Assembly: GCF_007747655.1 (NCBI RefSeq)
Contig: NZ_CP036274.1
Coordinates: 7,812,001-7,876,000 of the forward strand
DNA: 64,000 nucleotides
Direction of reading: 5' to 3'
From: Anatilimnocola aggregata
GTDB lineage: Bacteria; Planctomycetota; Planctomycetia; Pirellulales; Pirellulaceae
The translations under genes and the position numbers were made by a program. Of the stretch, positions 44,985 through 54,401 are shown in pieces (positions within the stretch are counted from its first letter, which is position 1; each line of letters starts with the position of its first letter). The notes beneath the pieces were generated by a model that was not told where the DNA came from, did no database searches, and saw nothing but the letters and a program-made list of their open reading frames with translations.

Positions 44985-45050
44985 TAGCGTGGGCTTTAGC
45001 CCACGTCGAGAGCGGCTCGAAAATCGACGTGCGCTAAAGCCCACGCTACA
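44985..45050. repeat. Long inverted-repeat element, 26-bp arms
   Basis: Left arm GTAGCGTGGGCTTTAGCC then CACGTCGA (44985-45010), right arm 45025-45050; 25 of 26 positions pair. It begins six bases after the DUF98 stop codon and probably ends its transcript. Confidence 0.9.
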
Positions 45051-45136
45051 CCGGCCTACTAAGAATCTCCGCCACCGGCCACAATACTCCCTTCGCATTT
45101 ACTTCTGCATTCTGCCTTCTAACTTCTACATTTCCC

Positions 45137-46420
45137 ATGTCGCTCTTCGCCGACCTCACCTGGCGTGGTCTTGTCAATCAAACCACAGCCGACGAACATC
45201 TTCCCCAGTGGCTGAACTCCGGTTCACGCACCGTCTACTGCGGCTTTGATCCGACTTCGGACAGCCTGCACGTCGGCAGCTTGTTGCCCGTGATGCTGCT
45301 GCGGCGATTTCAAAAGGCCGGCCATCGCCCCATCGCGCTTGTGGGTGGTGCAACTGGCATGGTGGGCGACCCGACAGGCAAGACCGACGAGCGGAAACTG
45401 CTCGATGCCGATTCGCTGCGGACCAATGTGGCCGGCATTCGTTCGCAGCTGGAGCGGTTTATCGACTTTGGCGATGGCAAGTCGACCAGCGGCGCGATGC
45501 TCGTCAACAACTTCGACTGGATGGGAGGCATTTCGTACCTCGAATTTTTGCGCGACGTCGGCAAACACTTTCCCGTCAACATCATGCTCGCCAAAGATTC
45601 GGTAAAGGGCCGACTCGAGCGCGATAGCGGCATCAGCTACACCGAGTTCAGTTACATGCTGCTCCAGGCGTACGACTTTGTCGTTCTCAAGCGGCGGCAT
45701 GGCTGCGATCTGCAAATCGGCGGCAGCGATCAGTGGGGAAACATCACCGCGGGGATCGATCTCGCCCGCCGCATGGACAGCGTGCAACTTTACGGCATGA
45801 CTTGCCCGCTGCTGCTGAAGAGCGACGGCACGAAGATGGGCAAGTCCGAGAAAGGAGCTGTCTATCTCGACGCTGCGAAGACAAGTCCTTATGCGTTTTA
45901 TCAGTATTGGATTAACCTGGCCGATGCTGATGCCGGGATGGCGCTCCGCTTTCTCACCGAGCTGGCGCACGAAGAAATCGAAGCGCTCGATGCCCAGCGC
46001 ATTGCCGAAGCGCACAAACGCGACAGTCAGAAGCGATTAGCTGAAGAGTTAACCAGGCTCGTGCATGGCGAGGCCGGACTCGCCGCCGCGCGGAAGGCGA
46101 CCGAGATTTTCTTCGGCGCGGAGATTGAGAACTTGTCGGATAGCGAACTTACCGAAATCTTCGCCGATGTGCCCAACAAACAACTTTCGCCATCCATACT
46201 TGCTGGCGAAGGTCTGCCGCTGATCGACGCGCTGGTCGAATCGGGTCTGTGCAAGTCCAAAGGAGATGCGCGGCGCGTCGTCGATCAAGGTGGCGCGTAC
46301 GTCAACAACCGCCGACAAAACGGCGTCGATACGAAGCTCACCACCGCGCAACTTGCCAGCGAAACCGTGATGGTCCTCCGCAGCGGCAAAAAGAACTATG
46401 CCTTGCTGCGGTTTGTGTAG
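45137..46420 (+). CDS. tyrS: Tyrosyl-tRNA synthetase
   Basis: 427 residues. Class I signatures HVGS (45-48, HIGH-type) and KMGKS (233-237, KMSKS-type) are present, with GGSDQWGNITAGIDL for tyrosine and tRNA recognition and a C-terminal S4-like RNA-binding domain (LCKSKGDARRVVDQGGAYVNN). It loads tyrosine onto tRNA-Tyr. The start is clear; an inverted-repeat element begins six bases after the stop. Confidence 0.96.
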   Translation: MSLFADLTWRGLVNQTTADEHLPQWLNSGSRTVYCGFDPTSDSLHVGSLLPVMLLRRFQKAGHRPIALVGGATGMVGDPTGKTDERKLLDADSLRTNVAGIRSQLERFIDFGDGKSTSGAMLVNNFDWMGGISYLEFLRDVGKHFPVNIMLAKDSVKGRLERDSGISYTEFSYMLLQAYDFVVLKRRHGCDLQIGGSDQWGNITAGIDLARRMDSVQLYGMTCPLLLKSDGTKMGKSEKGAVYLDAAKTSPYAFYQYWINLADADAGMALRFLTELAHEEIEALDAQRIAEAHKRDSQKRLAEELTRLVHGEAGLAAARKATEIFFGAEIENLSDSELTEIFADVPNKQLSPSILAGEGLPLIDALVESGLCKSKGDARRVVDQGGAYVNNRRQNGVDTKLTTAQLASETVMVLRSGKKNYALLRFV

Positions 46421-46425
46421 CCTCC

Positions 46426-46493
46426 GTGGGATAGGCTTCCAGCCTGTCGTGCCTTGAGCAAAAAGAAATTGACAGGCAGGATGCCTATCCCAC
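46426..46493. repeat. Long inverted-repeat element, 23-bp arms
   Basis: GTGGGATAGGCTTCC then AGCCTGTC (46426-46448) and its near-complement (46471-46493), two mismatches in 23. It lies six bases after the tyrS stop. Inner part resembles the GACAGGCA hairpin at 26220-26239. Confidence 0.88.
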
Positions 46494-46643
46494 GAGATAA
46501 CCGCAAAAGGGAAGCGTTCAACAATCGACGCCATTGTTGAACAAGTACGCTGCCAGTAAGCCCCGGCTCTTGCCAAAAGTGCACAGGCAGCTTCAGTTGG
46601 AACGAGTGCAATTCCCTGACCTCGTTGCGACTGAGAGTGCCCC

Positions 46644-47087
46644 ATGAACGACATCCTTCCCGCGAAGCCCGGTTGGCTTTGGTTCGCTATGGGTTCCGCG
46701 CTGTTTGCAGCGGCGACGACGCTCTTGGGCAAAATCGGCGTCAGCGAAGTGAACTCGAATGTGGCGACGTTCATCCGCGTCGTCGTGATGTTCGCCGTCA
46801 TGGCTGGTCTGCTAACGGCCCGTCGCGAGTGGAGTGGCTTCAGCGTGGTTTCGCCGCGCAGTTTGTTCTTTGTCGTCGCCAGCGGCCTGGCGACCGGTCT
46901 CTCGTGGCTCTGCTACTTCCGGGCGTTGCAACTCGCCCCAGCTTCGCGCGTGGCACCCATCGACAAACTGAGCGTGGCGCTGGTCATCATCTTTGCCGTC
47001 GCCTTCCTCGGCGAACCACTCACCTGGCAAGTCGCGCTGGGCGGTCTGCTAATCGTCACCGGCGTGATGGTGCTGTCGCTGGCTTAA
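46644..47087 (+). CDS. EamA-type membrane transporter, single domain
   Basis: 147 residues with five hydrophobic segments, the size of one EamA (DUF6) domain. GWLWFAMGSALFAAATTLLGKIG and the later PASRVAPIDKLSVALVII and LGEPLTWQVALGGLLIVTGV are typical EamA blocks. Half-size members form dimers that move small metabolites; the substrate is unknown. It overlaps the convergent ketosynthase gene by four bases at the 3' end. Confidence 0.9.
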   Translation: MNDILPAKPGWLWFAMGSALFAAATTLLGKIGVSEVNSNVATFIRVVVMFAVMAGLLTARREWSGFSVVSPRSLFFVVASGLATGLSWLCYFRALQLAPASRVAPIDKLSVALVIIFAVAFLGEPLTWQVALGGLLIVTGVMVLSLA

Positions 47088-48343
47088 CCCGCCGTCAGCA
47101 CGATGGCAGCTGCGCCGCCGTAGTCGCTGTGATTGAGCAGCAGGGCGGCAGGTTTGTCGGTGGCGAGCGAAGCATCGCGAACGACATTCACCGGGCATTC
47201 GGGGTCGGGCTCTCGATAGTTAAGCGTACGAGGAATGCGACCGTGCTGTAGCGCGAGAACGCTGGCGATCGCTTCGACGGCACCGCTGCTGGCCCCCAGA
47301 TCGCCAAAGAAGCTCTTGGGTGCAGTCACCGGGACATCGCCCAGTTCGGCACGAATGGCTTGTGCTTCGAGCCGGTCATCAACCAGGTAGCCACCGGCAT
47401 TGGCGTTGACGTGGCCTACGTCCTGTGGGCTTAGGCCGGCAGATTGAATCGCAGTCGCGATCGACGCGCGAATGCCCGAGCCGGTGAGGCGACCATCGAC
47501 GGGTGGCTCGAAGCGATTGCTCCAGCCAGCTACCTTGGCCAGGATTTTGGCTCCGCGCCGTTCCGCATGTTCGCGAGCTTCGAAAATGAACATGCCGGCC
47601 CCTTCGCCAACTAATCCACCATCGCGGCGACGATCGAAGGGCTTGATTGCTTCGGTGGGGGGACCTTGCCAATGCGTGAGGTTTGCCCAGCCACGGAACG
47701 GAGCACCACTGAAGGCGATCTTCGCGCCGCTGCCGCCGGTGACCATTACGTCGGCATGGCCGCGCTGAATCACGGCGGCCGCCTCTTGCATCGCCAGCAA
47801 GCTGGAGGTCGCGCCTTGCACGATGGTGTTATTCGGCCCGCGGGCATCGTTCACAATGCCGATGTGGCAAGCAGCCATATTCGGCAGATACTTGAGCATC
47901 CAGAGCGGAAAGAGGCTCTTCATGGCGTGCGGAGTCCACTCGTTGATGTGGAAGACGCCGTCGTGAGTTGACTGCCGATAGGTATCGATCAGTTCGTCGA
48001 TTTCGCCGTACAAAATTTCACTGCCGAGCACGACCCCGAGCTTAAAGGGGTCGACTTGCTCTTTCGTGAGCGCTGCATCCTGCATCGCGATCACCGCTGC
48101 GGCATAAGCAGCTTGAATTTCGCGGGCCATGACCTTGATGGTCTTGCGCGGCTGCACATACTGCTTGGCGTCGAAATTGGGAAACAGCCCAGCCAGACGA
48201 TAGGGGACGTCGGTGGCACCCGCCAATTCGGGCACCGTTACGATGCCGCTTTGCCCTTGATCGAGCGCAGTCCAAAAGGCGTCGCGACCGATGCCAATCG
48301 GGCTGACCATGCCTACGCCCGTAATCACCACTTCGCGTTTCAT
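47084..48343 (-). CDS. Beta-ketoacyl synthase-fold protein lacking catalytic residues
   Basis: 419 residues, thiolase fold, FabF-like throughout (MKREVVITGVGMVSPIGIG, ADVMVTGG, FDRRRDGGLVGEGAGMF). The catalytic Cys of the TACSS-type motif is Ala178 (VQGATSS), the His of NAHGT is Asn315 (HVNANAGG) and the second His of the GHxxGA motif is Asp348 (KSFFGDLGAS). Lys343 is retained. All three residues needed for acyl transfer and decarboxylation are therefore gone. Comparable inactive partners are the chain-length factors of type II polyketide synthases. No catalytic KS or ACP gene is adjacent, so its partner is unknown. Confidence 0.85.
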   Translation of the reverse strand: MKREVVITGVGMVSPIGIGRDAFWTALDQGQSGIVTVPELAGATDVPYRLAGLFPNFDAKQYVQPRKTIKVMAREIQAAYAAAVIAMQDAALTKEQVDPFKLGVVLGSEILYGEIDELIDTYRQSTHDGVFHINEWTPHAMKSLFPLWMLKYLPNMAACHIGIVNDARGPNNTIVQGATSSLLAMQEAAAVIQRGHADVMVTGGSGAKIAFSGAPFRGWANLTHWQGPPTEAIKPFDRRRDGGLVGEGAGMFIFEAREHAERRGAKILAKVAGWSNRFEPPVDGRLTGSGIRASIATAIQSAGLSPQDVGHVNANAGGYLVDDRLEAQAIRAELGDVPVTAPKSFFGDLGASSGAVEAIASVLALQHGRIPRTLNYREPDPECPVNVVRDASLATDKPAALLLNHSDYGGAAAIVLTAG

Positions 48344-48498
48344 CGCCTAACGTCGTGTTGAGCGGGCCAGTGCCGCGGAAATCCTGCTATGTAAAGGAAA
48401 GTGAGCCGTTAAGCATACCGGAGGCGGCCCCCGGCGGGAAGGCAGAGAGGGGAAGTTGGTCACTTAAGGGGAACGGTGAAATAAGGGGACTTGGCAGT

Positions 48499-49695
48499 CT
48501 ATTTCATGGGTAACAGGGCCCCAATGTCGGCTAGCGACACTTTGAATAGCTCCGATTGGTTCTTGTTGCGAGAGAAAGCAATCAGCAAGTGGCCGTCGTG
48601 CTCGATGACGTGCGGATATTGCAAGGTGCCGGGCTTGGGCGATGGAATGCCCAGTCGGGCCATGTGGCGAAAGGTCAGCCCATCGGTCGAAACGGACAAA
48701 TGGAGTTCGCGGCGACCTACCTTGGGGTTGGCATTCGAGACCAATACGCGCTGACCGGTGGTGGTCTGCAGCGAAAAGATCTTGCTGGTCGAATTGGGGA
48801 AATTGCTGATCGCCGGTAACGACCAACTGCGACCGTTATCGGTCGAGAAGGCCTGGAACAAGCGACTGCTGCCGCCGTTGTCGCGAAACAGGGCGACGAG
48901 CTTTTTCTCGGGGCTATTTGCGCCCGAGTTGCTGGCCCCAGCCACTTCCCACCAAATCGGTTCATCGGGACTGAATCCCTTGATGCGGGACCGCTCGACG
49001 ACGGGATACGCTTGCCAATCGTCGTACGACTTTACTCCGCCGATGAGCATCGAAACGTTGAAGCGACTGTCGCGCTTGGTGGTCATCCAATCACCCGACG
49101 AGAGCCGTTGCGGAGGGAAATTGTTGATCGCGTTATCGGCCACAGTCCCCTTCAACTTCCAGGCTGCGGCTTTGCCATCCCACACATGGGCTTGCAACTT
49201 CAGTTCTTTATTGACTCCGAAGGCTCCCTTCCCTTTGAAGAAGGCAACCAGCGCGAGGAGTTCTCCTTCGCGCACCCAAAGCCCACGGGCAATGTAACCA
49301 TAACCTTCAGGCGGCGATCCGCTGAGGGATTTTGGCTCGCTCCACTTCAGCCCGTCTTCGCTGGTGGCATAGCGAATGAATTGTGAAGGCTCGTCTTCGA
49401 CGGGCGGACCTTGGCTCCACATGCACCAGAACTTCCCTTCGTGATGCAACAGATAGTTGTGCAATTGAAACTTCAGCGTCGTCTCGCCGGGGCAGATTAC
49501 CGCGTGCTTGCCCGGCAATACCGGCAGCTGAGCATAGTCGATGGCTGTCTCATCGGTGCCTGTCCCTGGCAGGTCGAGCACCTTTGCTGGCGTCGCCTTA
49601 ATCTCGGCAACTGCCTGGGCACTCGCCAGTCGAGTCGGCCAGGTTCCACCGAGAAGCGTAAAGACAATCAAGCAGATTCGCCAGCTGAAGATCAT
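48499..49695 (-). CDS. Secreted BNR/sialidase-like beta-propeller protein
   Basis: 398 residues from ATG 49695 (MIFSWRICLIVFTLLGGTWP), which yields a signal peptide. Asp-box repeats are visible: ATSEDGLKWSEP, FSTDNGRSWSLP and VSTDGLTFRH, the S-x-D-x-G-x-x-W motif of sialidase propellers. Planctomycetes have many such exo-sialidase-like proteins that probably act on polysaccharides. The typical FRIP motif is not clear, so sugar specificity is open. No sulfatase or SusD-type genes adjoin. Confidence 0.78.
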   Translation of the reverse strand: MIFSWRICLIVFTLLGGTWPTRLASAQAVAEIKATPAKVLDLPGTGTDETAIDYAQLPVLPGKHAVICPGETTLKFQLHNYLLHHEGKFWCMWSQGPPVEDEPSQFIRYATSEDGLKWSEPKSLSGSPPEGYGYIARGLWVREGELLALVAFFKGKGAFGVNKELKLQAHVWDGKAAAWKLKGTVADNAINNFPPQRLSSGDWMTTKRDSRFNVSMLIGGVKSYDDWQAYPVVERSRIKGFSPDEPIWWEVAGASNSGANSPEKKLVALFRDNGGSSRLFQAFSTDNGRSWSLPAISNFPNSTSKIFSLQTTTGQRVLVSNANPKVGRRELHLSVSTDGLTFRHMARLGIPSPKPGTLQYPHVIEHDGHLLIAFSRNKNQSELFKVSLADIGALLPMK

Positions 49696-50019
49696 GTTCG
49701 AACTCACGGGCAAGAGAGGCTTAAGTTTGCTGCTGCCGTTGATGCCACAGATTAACACCGTCCTGCGCCCAATGCTTGCGGGCGAGACGCTCCAGGGTGG
49801 AATACATCGGCTGCCAGGCTACGAACCAATGTCTGGGCCGATGGTCGCAGCGACACTGCGACTTCATCTCGTTGCCTGCGAACAAGTTAGCGAACTGCGC
49901 CAGGGGAAGTCCCGCGTTTTTAAATTTCCCCACGTTCACGTGATCGTTAGAATTGAGTTTAGCCCTTTTCAGTCCGCACCGGCCTCGCCTTGCTAGAACC
50001 TCTTTCGAAGCGCCTTGCC

Positions 50020-51465
50020 ATGTTTCCCAAACGTGATGAAACCAAGCCGAAGTTCAAGTTCCGCCGGACTCCGCCGCCAAATTACCAAGACCGTTCCGTC
50101 AAACTGAAATTGTTTGCTCTGGTGGCCATGCTCATCGGCATTTTGTGGATTGCCGAACGCTGGAGCCAACCCGGAAGTTGGGATTGGTTCTGGCGTTTGG
50201 AAACGCAACAAGAAGACGTGAAGAATCGGCTGGAACCGAAGCTCAGCAGAACTGCCCACGATGAGCCGGGAACCATCGTGCAGACCAGCAAGCCAGTCGA
50301 AGAACCAATAGTCGAGAAACCGGAAGCGACCGAGCCCGACGCAGCTGAATTGGCCTGGCGTCAAGGTTGGAAGGATATCTACGGCCAGCTCGACCCAACC
50401 GAACGGACCTTGCTGTTCGAGATTCTCGCCCAGGCGCGCGGCGAGCACACACTCGGTCCCGCTGCCCTCGATCAAGCCAGCAAGCTTGTCGTGAAGTTAA
50501 ATGAAAACTGGAATGCTTATGGCGAATCGGCATTTCAATCGTTGGCCGAACTAAAGCCCGACGATCGCGATGCCTGGCAAAAAGTGCTGCGCGAAGTGAA
50601 CGAGCGGTGGTCGGTGAGCACCCGTCCGCCACTCGAAGCGGCCGCGCAAGGAGTTCCGCTGCAAGACGAGCAATTGAAGGCAGCGCAAGCGTTTCAAAAG
50701 TCGCTCGATCGACTGGCGCTAAATCTGATTAAGGACGACACTCCGCTCCGACCCAACGAAAGCGACATCTGGTTCCGCCTGATGACTCAGGCGCAGCACA
50801 GTTCGGCTGACGAACTCGCCAAGCAATCGCTCAAGGGGATTACCTATCTGCAAATGTTCAAGCAGAGTTCACACTATCGAGGCGATCCGATTCGAATCCG
50901 CGGCATTGTGCGCGGAGGTTGGAAGGCGACCGCGGTTCACAATCCGTGGAACTTGAAGGATTACTACGTGCTGTGGATTCATCCCCAAGGTGGCCCGAAC
51001 TCTCCCATCGTGGTCCATTTGCCCGAGCTTCCTGCTGGCTTTCCCAAAGTCAACGAGCGCGCCCAGGATGGGAGCCTGACGAAACTACATGAAGATGTGG
51101 TTGTCGACGCTTACTTCTTCAAGCGGCAAGCTTATCTGGGCCTGGACGGCACTTACACCGCGCCGCTCTTGATTGCCAAAACGGTCAGTTGGATACCGGA
51201 AAACTCGCCCGATGCGCGATCGGCCGCCCGAAATTTGGAGTACAGCTGGCCAGTCATTTTGACGATGGTCGCCAGTGCCCTGGCAATTTCGCTCTTCTTT
51301 GTGGGCTTCATGTACTGGCGACTCCGCGAGCAAGAGCAACATAGCCCGCACGAAAAGATGATCGCCGCGGCCGATATGTCGCAGCTTCAAGGTGTCGAAT
51401 TGACGCCCTCCGTTGAAGAAGGACTGAAACAACTAGAACAGGACTACGTTCCGCGCGGCAAATAA
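50020..51465 (+). CDS. Two-TM protein of unknown function
   Basis: About 481 residues from ATG 50020. One membrane segment near residues 30-46 (LFALVAMLIGILWIAERW), a large helical outside domain with Gln/Glu-rich stretches (LDPTERTLLFEILAQARG), a beta-rich region (PIRIRGIVRGGWKATAVH, then VDAYFFKRQAYLGLDGTY), a second membrane segment near the end (VILTMVASALAISLFFVGFM), and a short cytoplasmic tail. No family recognised. The small convergent gap to the CPBP gene suggests independent transcription. Confidence 0.75.
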   Translation: MFPKRDETKPKFKFRRTPPPNYQDRSVKLKLFALVAMLIGILWIAERWSQPGSWDWFWRLETQQEDVKNRLEPKLSRTAHDEPGTIVQTSKPVEEPIVEKPEATEPDAAELAWRQGWKDIYGQLDPTERTLLFEILAQARGEHTLGPAALDQASKLVVKLNENWNAYGESAFQSLAELKPDDRDAWQKVLREVNERWSVSTRPPLEAAAQGVPLQDEQLKAAQAFQKSLDRLALNLIKDDTPLRPNESDIWFRLMTQAQHSSADELAKQSLKGITYLQMFKQSSHYRGDPIRIRGIVRGGWKATAVHNPWNLKDYYVLWIHPQGGPNSPIVVHLPELPAGFPKVNERAQDGSLTKLHEDVVVDAYFFKRQAYLGLDGTYTAPLLIAKTVSWIPENSPDARSAARNLEYSWPVILTMVASALAISLFFVGFMYWRLREQEQHSPHEKMIAAADMSQLQGVELTPSVEEGLKQLEQDYVPRGK

Positions 51466-51485
51466 GTAGCCCGAGATGAAATTAG

Positions 51486-52109
51486 CTAACAACCCATGTT
51501 GTTATTAGCTTGCCGGCTTTCGTCGGCCAGATAGACGAGCGCGACAAAGTCGTAAAACGCGTGGGCGATGATTGCCGGCACAATGCTGCCGCTCACGAGC
51601 ATCAACATGCCGAAGTAAAGCCCGGCGATGGTCGCCAGCACGAAGTAGGTGCGGCTCAAAAAGTGGCAGAGGCCAAACGCTACGGACGCAATCACTAGCG
51701 AACCTAAGACCGCCCAAGAACCCGGCAACAAGTGAACAAGCCCGGCCTGCAAGAAGCCACGAAAGAGGAGTTCTTCGCCAATGCCGGCAAGACAGGCGAT
51801 CAACAACAATTCTCCCGCCGTCGCGCCCGCTAAAACTCGCCCCAAAAGGTCAGTCACTTGGTCTTTGACCGCCTGCAGCGGCTGCCCAGGGATTCGATCT
51901 TCGACCAACAGCACAAGCACCGGCGGCGCTGTGGCAAATAGTCCCCAGAGGATGTCGCGACTCGCCCGCACCAGATCGTAGCCCTCGGGAGGCACGCCAT
52001 ACCAGGGAGAAAATCCGAGCAGCCAACCGAGGCCCAGCGCAAGAACCGCCAATGCTCCTTCGAAGCAAACGGTAATCAGCACAAATCGCTGCGCGGCAGT
52101 GGCAGGCAT
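51486..52109 (-). CDS. CPBP-family intramembrane metalloprotease
   Basis: 207 residues with several membrane segments. The EExxxR motif is Glu112-Glu113...Arg117 (GEELLFRG), the FxxxH motif ends at His149 (FGLCH) and a third motif is His183-AFYD. These are the catalytic and metal-binding residues of CAAX/bacteriocin-processing proteases. Its start lies nine bases after the stop of a RING-like membrane protein gene on the same strand, so the three genes from 53817 down are probably an operon. Confidence 0.88.
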   Translation of the reverse strand: MPATAAQRFVLITVCFEGALAVLALGLGWLLGFSPWYGVPPEGYDLVRASRDILWGLFATAPPVLVLLVEDRIPGQPLQAVKDQVTDLLGRVLAGATAGELLLIACLAGIGEELLFRGFLQAGLVHLLPGSWAVLGSLVIASVAFGLCHFLSRTYFVLATIAGLYFGMLMLVSGSIVPAIIAHAFYDFVALVYLADESRQANNNMGC

Positions 52110-52118
52110 GCGGAAGGA

Positions 52119-52979
52119 TCATTTCTTGGCGAGGCGATACTTCTTTTGTCCGCAAGCATAGACGCTGCACGAACCAAAATACTGCCAACAGTCGAGATGA
52201 TGGGGCGTCTGGCAACTCGTGCAATAGACGATCTTCTCAGCGAGCGATTCGCCGCAAACCTGGCATTGAGTCTCTGGTGGAGCCTGGGTGGTGACCGGCG
52301 AAATGAACTCGATGCCCGTTTGGCGCGACGCCACGAGCGCCGTGAAGACTTGCTCCGCTAGTCGCAGAAAACGAGTCAACTCTGCTTCGGTTTGAAAGTT
52401 GGCCCGCTTGGTGATGCGAAGCGAACCGTTGGCGACCAGCAAATACAAGTCGGGAGAAAAGCCAGCCGAGTAATGGGCCAGCGTCTGAATCGCCAACTGG
52501 GCGTCGCGCGTCAGATACTCGCGAATTACTTTGCGGTGACTACCACTGATGATGAACGCATTGTCGAATTCGTGCGAGCCAATCTCGATGTCTTCCATCC
52601 CCAGCAGCTTTTTCATCTGCTGCACCAAATCCTGCTGATAGATCTCCAATCGCAAGCGAGGATCGGGAAACGGAATTGTCAGATGAGTGCTACGGCCATG
52701 CTTGCCGCGCTTGGTGTAGTGAAGTCTGGCTGTAGTGCCGCCAAGGCGAAACGTAGCCTCGGGATAGCTGAACCAGTTTCCCTCTTGCACACTGCCGCGA
52801 AATTGATGGGCCACCGCTTCGAGCGACTGCCGACGATTCGCTTGCGTGAGGGCCGAAATGACGATCACAATCGCCACGAAGGCCATGATGACGACGATGG
52901 GAAAAAAGTTATCCACGGTGACAAACAACGAAGAGAGGTTTTTAGCGCGGTTTGCTCGGTCGACCCGGTGGTAATTCAT
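52119..52979 (-). CDS. Membrane protein with C-terminal prokaryotic RING-like zinc finger (B)
   Basis: 286 residues from ATG 52979. One membrane segment near residues 22-42 (FFPIVVIMAFVAIVIVIS), a middle domain of about 190 residues, and a zinc-binding end: CQVCGESL, then YCTSCQTPHHLDCWQY and SCSVYACG. The C-x2-C...C-x2-C-x3-HH-x2-CW layout matches the Prok-RING-1 family. Such domains may bind proteins; a ubiquitin-like role is not shown. Its start overlaps the upstream paralog's end by 38 bases; a slightly later start is possible. Confidence 0.75.
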   Translation of the reverse strand: MNYHRVDRANRAKNLSSLFVTVDNFFPIVVIMAFVAIVIVISALTQANRRQSLEAVAHQFRGSVQEGNWFSYPEATFRLGGTTARLHYTKRGKHGRSTHLTIPFPDPRLRLEIYQQDLVQQMKKLLGMEDIEIGSHEFDNAFIISGSHRKVIREYLTRDAQLAIQTLAHYSAGFSPDLYLLVANGSLRITKRANFQTEAELTRFLRLAEQVFTALVASRQTGIEFISPVTTQAPPETQCQVCGESLAEKIVYCTSCQTPHHLDCWQYFGSCSVYACGQKKYRLAKK

Positions 52980-53817
52980 CGCTGGCCGGCGCGGGCTGTG
53001 AGATGCCTCGCCGCGGCACCAGATAGATTGTCTCGCGGCAGCCATACGTGGCACAGCCCCCGGCATACTCCCAGCAATCGCGGTGATGCGGCGTCTGGCA
53101 ACGGCGGCAGACCACGATCTCGCCGAGCATCCGTTCGCCGCAGATATGACAATTCGCCTGATCGATGATCTGCGGCTCATCGCTGGCCACAAACTCGATT
53201 CCCTCGCTCTTGGTCAGCAGCAGTTGGTCGTACAGCCCGAGCGACATTTCGACGTAACGTTCCAGGTCGTGCGTGCGCGACGATTCCCAAACCTTGCGAA
53301 CGACGAGCCAGCCGGGATAAACCAAGACGACGGTTTCGCTGGCGTCGGGGCTCTTGCTCACGCGTTCGAGTTGGACGCGCACGCCAGTGCTAAGTAGCAA
53401 GCGCGCTTCGTCGGCCGCTTCGGCCCAGACGGTCCAGCGCGCGCGGAAGTCGTCCCAATCAAATTCGACCTCGGAAAAGTTGCGCAGGTCGACCGCGATT
53501 TGCCGCCGCGTCAGCCGTGGGACGAGAGCCACGAAAACATCGATATCGGACCACTGCACGATCATTTCGAGGCATTTGCGCCCCGAGGAGCCGGGCATCG
53601 CATAGACGGACAGCCGCGCGTAGGTCGTGCCGTAAGGAATTCGCAGCATGGGATTGCTGAACCAACCGCCGCGGGTGAGAGTGCCGCCGAACCGCTGAGC
53701 CACGGCCGCCAAGGCGCTATTCCAGCGCTCGAACCGGGCTGCTGTTTGGCTGAAGACACCAAATGCGGCGAGCACGACCACCAAACCAACCAGCAGTAAA
53801 ACCCCAATGCACTCCAC
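52942..53817 (-). CDS. Membrane protein with C-terminal prokaryotic RING-like zinc finger (A)
   Basis: About 291 residues. I chose the GTG at 53817 because GAGAGGGG lies seven bases upstream; an ATG at 53898 would add 27 unremarkable residues. It has an N-terminal membrane segment (IGVLLLVGLVVVLAAFGVF), a middle domain of 190 residues like that of its neighbour, and the same zinc-binding end (CHICGERM, CRRCQTPHHRDCWEY, GCATYGC) before a Pro-rich tail. It is the first gene of the putative three-gene operon with its paralog and the CPBP protease. Confidence 0.75.
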   Translation of the reverse strand: MECIGVLLLVGLVVVLAAFGVFSQTAARFERWNSALAAVAQRFGGTLTRGGWFSNPMLRIPYGTTYARLSVYAMPGSSGRKCLEMIVQWSDIDVFVALVPRLTRRQIAVDLRNFSEVEFDWDDFRARWTVWAEAADEARLLLSTGVRVQLERVSKSPDASETVVLVYPGWLVVRKVWESSRTHDLERYVEMSLGLYDQLLLTKSEGIEFVASDEPQIIDQANCHICGERMLGEIVVCRRCQTPHHRDCWEYAGGCATYGCRETIYLVPRRGISQPAPASDELPPGRPSKPR

Positions 53818-54027
53818 CGCCACTCCCCTCTCGCAGGCATCGCTGCCTGCAGGGACAACGCCCGAACCCGGCAGGTTCAGCACAGGCGTTGTAAACACGA
53901 ACCGGGTCTTTCAGTCCCTTGTCATTGTGAGATGCAGGGGGCCAGTTGTGCAATCGCGGGTGCGCGCTGCTAGCGACCAGCGGTAGTGAGGAGAACGACT
54001 GAACTTGTTCCCAGTGCTAATCGCGAT

Positions 54028-54231
54028 CTAGCGTCGACCGCGGCGTCCGTAAGTGGAGCTTTTGCCGGTGCTCTTGCCGTGGGTTCGGTCCCATTGCTGA
54101 GCGCCGTAGTTCACGCCGCTGATGTTGTAACTGGAGTAGGGGTTCTTCGAGTTCCCCGCCGAGACGGTCATAGTGTCGACGCAGGCAACGGCCAGCAGCA
54201 ATCCGACCAGGATCAAGATTCCGCGCGTCAT
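54028..54231 (-). CDS. Small exported protein, candidate lipoprotein
   Basis: 67 residues from ATG 54231 (MTRGILILVGLLLAVACVDT), with AAGGAAC upstream. LAVAC is a plausible lipobox, giving a mature protein of about 50 residues that is polar and rich in Ser, Gly and Tyr and ends in RRGRR. No family known. Divergent from the HEAT-like gene. Confidence 0.55.
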   Translation of the reverse strand: MTRGILILVGLLLAVACVDTMTVSAGNSKNPYSSYNISGVNYGAQQWDRTHGKSTGKSSTYGRRGRR

Positions 54232-54401
54232 GTTCCGTTCCTTGTGCAAATGGCTTTGTAACGATCGGGCCGGGTAATTATCGGGCTGGCTGGCCGATTT
54301 AACCACGGTTGTTGGGTTGCTTCTCTGTTAGGCGTGCCCGCGAGCGAGTTGTTACTGAAATTCGCTCTTACAATCGGAATGGCGGGAAAATCCGGCGAAA
54401 A

